Below, piece after piece: positions 6,339 through 9,945 of a stretch of 9,945 nt of DNA. A program made the translations under genes and the position numbers. Position 1 is the stretch's first letter. The number at the start of each line of letters is the position of its first letter. Location of the stretch: NCBI GenBank assembly GCA_019246375.1, contig JAFAQO010000481.1, positions 1 through 9,945 of the forward strand. The letters are read 5' to 3'. A model generated the notes under the pieces. The model searched no databases, had not been told where the DNA came from, and saw only the letters and a list, made by a program, of their open reading frames with translations. The stretch is from Mycobacterium sp. GTDB taxonomy: Bacteria; Actinomycetota; Actinomycetes; Mycobacteriales; Mycobacteriaceae.

Positions 6339-6803
6339 GTGTCGACCAGTCTTGCGGTTGTTCGCCTGGACCGCGGCCTTCCGCTGCCCAGCCGTGCTCA
6401 CGACGGTGACGCCGGTGTCGATCTTTACAGCGCCGAGCATGTCGAACTCACGCCCGGGCAGCGCGCATTGGTGCCGACCGGCATCGCGGTCGCCATCCCG
6501 TACGGAATGGTCGGGCTGGTGCACCCGCGCTCCGGTTTGGCTGCGCGGCTGGGGCTTTCGATCGTCAACAGCCCCGGCACAATCGACGCCGGCTATCGCG
6601 GCGAGGTCAAGGTTGCGCTGATCAACCTCGACCCGGTTACGCCGATCGTCGTGCACCGCGGCGACCGGATCGCCCAATTGCTGGTTCAAAAGGTCGAGTT
6701 GGTCGACGTGGTTGAGGTCCCGTCGTTCGACGAGGCGGGGCTGGCTCAAACATCCCGTGGCGACGGCGGTCACGGTTCCTCCGGCGGACATGCGAGTTTG
6801 TGA
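6339..6803 (+). CDS. dut: Deoxyuridine 5'-triphosphate nucleotidohydrolase (dUTPase)
   Basis: Hydrolyses dUTP to dUMP and pyrophosphate, keeping uracil out of DNA and feeding dTMP synthesis; a homotrimer. All five dUTPase motifs are present in 154 residues: I AGVDLYSA (25-32), II PRSGLA (63-68), [12 protein letters not shown] (80-88, catalytic Asp83 and Tyr86), IV GDRIAQL (108-114) and [12 protein letters not shown] (140-150). In motif V a His (145) replaces the usual Phe that stacks on uracil, and the AGLAQTS segment before it corresponds to the short mycobacterium-specific loop; both agree with the M. tuberculosis enzyme. The GTG start gives [11 protein letters not shown], as in that enzyme. 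The DUF3710 gene follows on the same strand across a MIRU-like spacer, probably as one operon. Confidence 0.97.
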   Translation: MSTSLAVVRLDRGLPLPSRAHDGDAGVDLYSAEHVELTPGQRALVPTGIAVAIPYGMVGLVHPRSGLAARLGLSIVNSPGTIDAGYRGEVKVALINLDPVTPIVVHRGDRIAQLLVQKVELVDVVEVPSFDEAGLAQTSRGDGGHGSSGGHASL

Positions 6804-6850
6804 CCCGCTGCCGACGATGCAGAGCGAAGCGATGAGGAGCGGCACGTGTG
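6801..6850 (+). repeat. MIRU-like interspersed unit between dut and the DUF3710 gene
   Basis: The segment begins in the dut stop codon and ends at the next gene's start region. Its centre (CCGACGATGCAGAGCGAAGC, 6811-6830, then GATGAGGAGCGGC) closely resembles the core of mycobacterial interspersed repetitive units as I remember them from the senX3-regX3 spacer. Those units likewise sit between cotranscribed genes and join a stop to a start. The unit also supplies the GAGGAG ribosome site (6834-6839) of the downstream gene. Only one copy is present. The identification is from memory of the core. Confidence 0.5.
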
Positions 6851-7609
6851 ATGGCATTCGGTAAGCGCAAGCCCAAAGGCGACAGCACGCCCATGTCCAG
6901 CGAGCCGCAAGAGGTGGGTAGGCTCCCTGAACCCGAACCGACCGCCGAGCCGGCGGTCGAGCCGGAACCCGCCGAGGAACTCGACGGCCCGTTCGACATC
7001 GGAGACTTTGACGACCCGGCGGACGCGGAGCTTGCCCGTCTTGATCTCGGTTCAGTGCTGATCCCGATACCCAGTGCGGGTCAGCTGCAAGTCGAGGTCA
7101 CCGAGACCGGCGTTCCCAGTGCGGTATGGGTGATGACACCCAACGGTCGGTACACCATCGCTGCCTATGCGGCGCCGAAGACCGGGGGTTTGTGGCGTGA
7201 GGTGGCCAGTGAGCTCGCCGACTCGCTCCGCAAGGATGCGGCTGCGGTTTCAATCCAAGACGGTCCGTGGGGCCGGGAGGTGGTGGGCACCGCGGGTGGT
7301 GTGGTGCGGTTCATCGGAGTCGACGGCTACCGCTGGATGATTCGGTGTGTCGTCAATGGGTCGCACGAGACAATTGACGCATTGACCGAGGAGGCTCGCG
7401 AAGCCTTAGCGGACACGGTTGTTCGCCGAGGTGATACGCCGCTACCGGTAAGGACACCGTTGTCGGTGCAGCTGCCCGAGCCGATGGCGGCGCAGCTTCG
7501 GGAGGCCGCCGCCCAGCAGGCGCAACAGTCGGCCATGTCCGAGCAGGCAGCGCGCCGCAGCGCCGACGGTTCGGCGATGCAGCAGTTACGCACCACGACT
7601 GGTGGCTAG
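6848..7609 (+). CDS. DUF3710 protein (Rv2696c-like)
   Basis: A cytosolic actinobacterial protein of 253 residues and unknown function. Residues 1-10 are basic and 18-60 are rich in Pro and Glu and probably disordered. The DUF3710 domain follows (about 60-200), recognised by the RLDLGSVLIPIP start, the VWVMTPNGRYTIAAYAAPKTGGLWREV block and the WGREVVG...GVDGYRWMIRCVV strand region. The tail is Gln/Ala-rich. The first codon is either GTG at 6848 or ATG at 6851. GAGGAG lies 8 nt before the GTG and 11 nt before the ATG, so the GTG is slightly preferred; the proteins differ by one Met. It lies 44 bp behind dut, whose expression it probably shares. In this gene order the DUF3710 gene stays beside dut, but no functional link is shown. 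Confidence 0.9.
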   Translation: MMAFGKRKPKGDSTPMSSEPQEVGRLPEPEPTAEPAVEPEPAEELDGPFDIGDFDDPADAELARLDLGSVLIPIPSAGQLQVEVTETGVPSAVWVMTPNGRYTIAAYAAPKTGGLWREVASELADSLRKDAAAVSIQDGPWGREVVGTAGGVVRFIGVDGYRWMIRCVVNGSHETIDALTEEAREALADTVVRRGDTPLPVRTPLSVQLPEPMAAQLREAAAQQAQQSAMSEQAARRSADGSAMQQLRTTTGG

Positions 7610-7643
7610 CCCGGCGACGATTCGGGCCGGCACGAGGCACGAT

Positions 7644-7668
7644 GCGGGGGTCCCCCCGCTTGCGGGGG
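7644..7668. terminator. GC-rich hairpin pair between convergent genes
   Basis: The sequence GCGGGG-GTCC-CCCCGC (7644-7659) forms a 6-bp stem with a 4-nt loop, and CCCCCG-CTTG-CGGGGG (7653-7668) forms an overlapping 6-bp stem, so only one can form at a time. The DNA lies 35 bp after the DUF3710 stop and 24 bp after the stop of the convergent hydrolase gene, where a two-way terminator is expected. There is no T-tract. A smaller stem, GCCCG/CGGGC (7609-7627), precedes it. Confidence 0.5.
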
Positions 7669-7691
7669 AAGAGCTGGCAATCGGACTAGCC

Positions 7692-8396
7692 CTAGCTGTC
7701 GATATCGGCGAGCGCGGCCAGACACGCAGCGCCCAGCGCGGCGGGTTCGGCGCCGATCTCAGCCAGCGTCACCGTGCGCATTGCTGCCCGCGGCGCGGCG
7801 TTCGCCCATTCGACGCCTACTTGCAGTGGGTGAACAGGGTCGTCGGTTGCGGCGGCTACTGCCAGCGGAGCGACCAGCCGTGCAAGCTCGGCACAAGTTG
7901 GTGCGACGTAGGCGGCCGCTTCTTCCATGGCGTCGGGCAGCTGCGGCCACAAACCCGACCAAGACCGAGTCAGCTCGTCGGCCAACCACATCGGGCTTGA
8001 TGCGCGCAGCTGCCTCGTCGCCGCCGCCAAGCCGTCGCGACGCAGCTGGTGCGCCGAGTGACGCGCCGCGAGCGCGGCGGGGGCAGCGTCGGGGGCACCG
8101 GTCCAGGCCGGCAGGGCGGCCAGCACGGCGACCGCACGATCGGGATGAGCCAGCGACCACGCCGCGGCTACCGCCGCACCGATCGACACACCGCCGACCG
8201 CGATCCGATCCCGGCGCGCGGCATCGTCCAAGGCAGCCAGATAACCATCGATCAGGCGCCCGGGCTGCGGCGGCTGGGCCACGATCGCCGCTCCGACGTC
8301 GCGCAAGGGGCCGGCGAAGGCTCGGTCGACGTAGTTGTCGTCGGAACCCGTGCCCGGCAGCAGAACCGTGGTGACACCGCGTAAATCGACAACCAC
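7692..8396 (-). CDS. Alpha/beta-hydrolase-fold protein (Rv2695-like), incomplete triad
   Basis: A predicted soluble hydrolase of 234 residues with unknown substrate. The fold is shown by an N-terminal strand and oxyanion-loop segment TTVLLPGTGSDD (9-20), the nucleophile elbow GGVSIGAA (68-75, Ser71 in GxSxG), a helical lid rich in Ala and Arg (about 100-165), and a late strand ending in TDDPVHP (184-190) where the acid residue is expected (Asp185 or Asp186). The catalytic His normally follows some 25-30 residues later. Here that place reads EIGAEPAALG (213-222) with no His, and the only nearby one is His189. The GTG at 8396 is directly abutted by AAGGGG, too close to serve as a ribosome site; CACTAT 6 nt before the GTG would allow a leaderless mRNA. 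Confidence 0.8.
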   Translation of the reverse strand: MVVDLRGVTTVLLPGTGSDDNYVDRAFAGPLRDVGAAIVAQPPQPGRLIDGYLAALDDAARRDRIAVGGVSIGAAVAAAWSLAHPDRAVAVLAALPAWTGAPDAAPAALAARHSAHQLRRDGLAAATRQLRASSPMWLADELTRSWSGLWPQLPDAMEEAAAYVAPTCAELARLVAPLAVAAATDDPVHPLQVGVEWANAAPRAAMRTVTLAEIGAEPAALGAACLAALADIDS

Positions 8397-8462
8397 CCCT
8401 TGATAGTGCCTGGCGATTGTGGGTATCCGGGTGCCAGCCGGGGGCTGCGTGGCATTGCGGAA

Positions 8463-8487
8463 CCAACGGGTCTACGGTGTCCGTTGG
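8463..8487. promoter_or_regulatory. Inverted repeat around a candidate -10 of the OB-fold gene
   Basis: CCAACGG (8463-8469) and CCGTTGG (8481-8487) form a perfect 7-bp dyad with an 11-bp centre. The centre contains TACGGT (8473-8478), which fits the -10 pattern TANNNT in the direction of the OB-fold gene, with a predicted leader of about 55 nt. A dyad straddling a -10 box is a typical repressor operator layout. As RNA it would lie at the very 5' end, so an operator is favoured over an attenuator. Confidence 0.4.
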
Positions 8488-8539
8488 CATAACGGCAGTG
8501 GTTTTAAAGACTGGATCAGTAGAAGGGTCAGGAGAGGCC

Positions 8540-8908
8540 ATGGCGGCCGAAAGTTATCTGCGCCGGCTCACCCGTCGGTTGACGGAAGACCCTGAGCAAC
8601 GCGACGTCGAAGAGCTGTCCGACGAAGCCGTCAACACCGGCGCGCAGCGCGCAATCGATTGCCAGCGCGGCCAAGAGGTGACGATGGTCGGCACGTTGCG
8701 CAGCGTGGAAGCCAACGCCAGAGGTTGCGCCGGCGGCGTCCGCGCCGAGCTGTTCGACGGGACCGACACGGTCGCCCTTGTGTGGTTGGGACAGCGCCGG
8801 ATACCCGGTATCGACTCGGGCCGTACCCTGCGGGTGCGGGGCCGGCTCGGCAAGCTGGAGAACGGCACCAAAGCGATCTACAACCCGCACTACGAAATTC
8901 AGCGGTGA
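8540..8908 (+). CDS. OB-fold nucleic-acid-binding protein (Rv2694c-like)
   Basis: A small cytosolic protein of 122 residues with a single OB-fold, related to the tRNA_anti / RecG-type wedge domains that bind single-stranded nucleic acid. Residues 1-40 form a charged helical extension. The barrel runs from about 45 to 120: QEVTMVGTLRSVE (45-57), then GVRAELFDGTDTVALVWLG (66-84), the IPGIDSGRTLRVRGRLG turn and strand (88-104), and the last strand at YNPHYEIQR. The ATG at 8540 is chosen because AGGAG is spaced 5 nt before it; in-frame codons upstream to 8417 lack support and would cross the promoter. The next gene's GTG overlaps its stop codon (GTGA), which indicates translational coupling. Its biological role is unknown. 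Confidence 0.88.
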   Translation: MAAESYLRRLTRRLTEDPEQRDVEELSDEAVNTGAQRAIDCQRGQEVTMVGTLRSVEANARGCAGGVRAELFDGTDTVALVWLGQRRIPGIDSGRTLRVRGRLGKLENGTKAIYNPHYEIQR

Positions 8909-9609
8909 CAAACCCGGAGCCGACGCAGAGTCGGAGTCGGGCTATGGCTGCTGACCGCGCCGACGGCAATCGCGTGCTGGCGCAGCTGGGTGGCGTGAGC
9001 GGGCTGGTCTACTCATCGCTCCCGGTCATGATTTTCGTGCTGGTCTCCAGCCTGGTCGGCTTGCTTGCCGCCATCGCAGCGGCCCTTGCTGTGGCCATGC
9101 TCATCCTGCTGTGGCGGTTGATTCGGCACGAGTCCGCGCAGCCGGCGGTGTCAGGCTTCTTCGGGGTCGCGGTGTGCGCGCTGATTGCCTTGGTGGCGGG
9201 GGAGTCGAGAGGGTATTTCCTGCTGGGCATTTGGACATCGTTGCTGTGGGCCGTGGTCTTCTCGCTGTCTGTGCTGATCCGACGGCCGGTGGTCGGCTAC
9301 ATCTGGGCCTGGGCGGGCGGCCACGACCGTGCCTGGCGTGGGGTGCGTCGCGCGGTGTTCGTCTTCGATATCGCCACGTTGGCTTGGGTACTGGTGTTCG
9401 CGGCACGGTTCGTGGTGCAGCGACTGCTCTACGAGGCCAACGAGCCGGGGTTGCTCGCGGTGGCGCGCATCACGATGGGCTGGCCGCTGACGGCGGCGTC
9501 GGCGGTGGTGACCTATCTGGCAATCAAGGCCGCGCGACGGGCTATAGATTCGGCTGGTCCGAGTGCGCCGGGAGCAACAGCCCACGCAGCTCCTCTTCCA
9601 CCTCTGTAA
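8905..9609 (+). CDS. DUF3159 integral membrane protein (Rv2693c-like)
   Basis: A polytopic membrane protein of unknown function, 234 residues from the GTG at 8905. A hydrophilic N-terminus (1-30) precedes about six membrane helices, at roughly 33-50, 52-72, 82-99, 104-124, 148-168 and 186-208, followed by a short Ala/Pro tail. The DUF3159 family is actinobacterial; conserved-looking features are SGLVYSSLPV before helix 1 and the loop RRPVVGYIWAWAGGHDRAWR between helices 4 and 5. The GTG overlaps the previous stop as GTGA, favouring coupled translation with the OB-fold protein. An ATG at 8944, with GGAG upstream, would give 221 residues and is a real alternative. The 3' end overlaps the convergent ceoC gene by 68 bp. 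Confidence 0.88.
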   Translation: MTNPEPTQSRSRAMAADRADGNRVLAQLGGVSGLVYSSLPVMIFVLVSSLVGLLAAIAAALAVAMLILLWRLIRHESAQPAVSGFFGVAVCALIALVAGESRGYFLLGIWTSLLWAVVFSLSVLIRRPVVGYIWAWAGGHDRAWRGVRRAVFVFDIATLAWVLVFAARFVVQRLLYEANEPGLLAVARITMGWPLTAASAVVTYLAIKAARRAIDSAGPSAPGATAHAAPLPPL

Positions 9610-9945
9610 CCGCCACGAACAGCAGCTCGTCGCCACCTTCCAGTGGTTCGTCGGCCTGCGGCACAATGACTCGCGGCCCGCGCAGGATCGTCACCAGCGC
9701 GGAGTCTCGCGGCAACTGCAGCTTGCGCAGCGGCCGACCGCCCCATGGGGTGTCGTCGGGCAGTGTGATCTCGACCAGATTGGCCTGGCCCCTGCGAAAC
9801 TCCATCAGGCGCACCAGGTCACCGACTGCGACGGCCTCTTCGACCAGGGAGGCCAACATCCGCGGGGTGGACACCGCCACGTCGACACCCCAGGCGTCGG
9901 TGAACAGCCATTCGTTGCGTGGATCGTTGACCCGGGCCACCACGC
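9542..9945 (-). CDS. ceoC: K+ uptake regulator CeoC/TrkB, C-terminal part (5' end outside window)
   Basis: TrkA-type RCK protein that, with its partner CeoB/TrkA, gates a Trk/Ktr potassium channel by binding NAD(H) or another nucleotide on the cytosolic side of the membrane. The 133 or so visible residues begin within the RCK_N domain (VARVNDPRNEWLF, the usual block near the end of the Rossmann fold, then the DAWGVDVAVSTP segment) and include the whole RCK_C domain (about 55-120: LVEITLPDDTPWGGRPLRKLQLPRD, then VPQADEPLEGGDELLFVAV). The frame is open to the window edge, so the start and dinucleotide-binding loop are outside. Position next to a DUF3159 gene and the family match support CeoC, not CeoB. 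Its last 68 bp overlap the DUF3159 gene tail to tail. Confidence 0.88.
   Translation of the reverse strand, partial: VVARVNDPRNEWLFTDAWGVDVAVSTPRMLASLVEEAVAVGDLVRLMEFRRGQANLVEITLPDDTPWGGRPLRKLQLPRDSALVTILRGPRVIVPQADEPLEGGDELLFVAVTEVEEELRGLLLPAHSDQPNL

Noticed and set aside
8659..8904. N-terminal extension of the DUF3159 frame, which is open back to 8659
   Set aside because: It overlaps the OB-fold gene in another frame, and its residues are Arg-rich noise. The GTG at 8905, overlapping the upstream stop codon, is a better start.
1..9945. A previously undescribed multi-gene system (defence, secretion, biosynthesis)
   Set aside because: Every intact gene has a recognised place in the conserved mycobacterial block around sigA and dut. 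No mobile element, toxin-antitoxin pair, CRISPR array or unusual cluster was seen.

Overview
The window is a block of conserved chromosomal genes from a slow-growing Mycobacterium. The base composition is high in G+C, GTG starts are common, and the gene content and order match the M. tuberculosis H37Rv interval Rv2692 to Rv2703, read here in the opposite orientation. Protein similarity to the H37Rv orthologues, judged from memory, is high but far from identity. The SigA N-terminal third and many positions in PpgK, SuhB and Cei differ, so this is a different species from M. tuberculosis. I cannot name the species.

Layout from left to right: a partial unknown gene reading off the left edge (1-66, -), preceded by a tandem 14-bp direct repeat. 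Then comes a gene-poor stretch of about 0.9 kb (67-998) with the remains of a frameshifted small gene (about 737-957, -). It occupies the place where H37Rv has Rv2704. Next are sigA (999-2585, -), ppgK (2751-3557, -), suhB (3684-4559, +), cei (4623-5273, -), a DUF4193 zinc-ribbon protein (5448-5750, +), a DUF3093 membrane protein (5837-6313, -), dut (6339-6803, +), a DUF3710 protein (6848-7609, +), an alpha/beta hydrolase (7692-8396, -), an OB-fold protein (8540-8908, +), a DUF3159 membrane protein (8905-9609, +), and the C-terminal part of the K+ uptake regulator CeoC/TrkB (9542-9945, -).

The genes are housekeeping functions: the principal sigma factor, polyphosphate-dependent glucose phosphorylation, inositol phosphate hydrolysis, cell-envelope integrity, dUTP removal and K+ transport control. 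Strand changes are frequent, so most transcription units hold one or two genes. This makes the short divergent and convergent gaps the most informative part of the window. They hold a perfect CRP-type site placed exactly 61.5 bp from a predicted leaderless start (cei), two divergent -10 boxes sharing bases inside a 25-bp gap (DUF3093/dut), a MIRU-like spacer coupling dut to the DUF3710 gene, inverted repeats next to the ppgK and OB-fold promoters, and hairpins between convergent genes.

I see no rRNA, tRNA, CRISPR array, insertion sequence or prophage, and nothing that amounts to a new multi-gene system. The novelty here is regulatory and evolutionary, not a new pathway.
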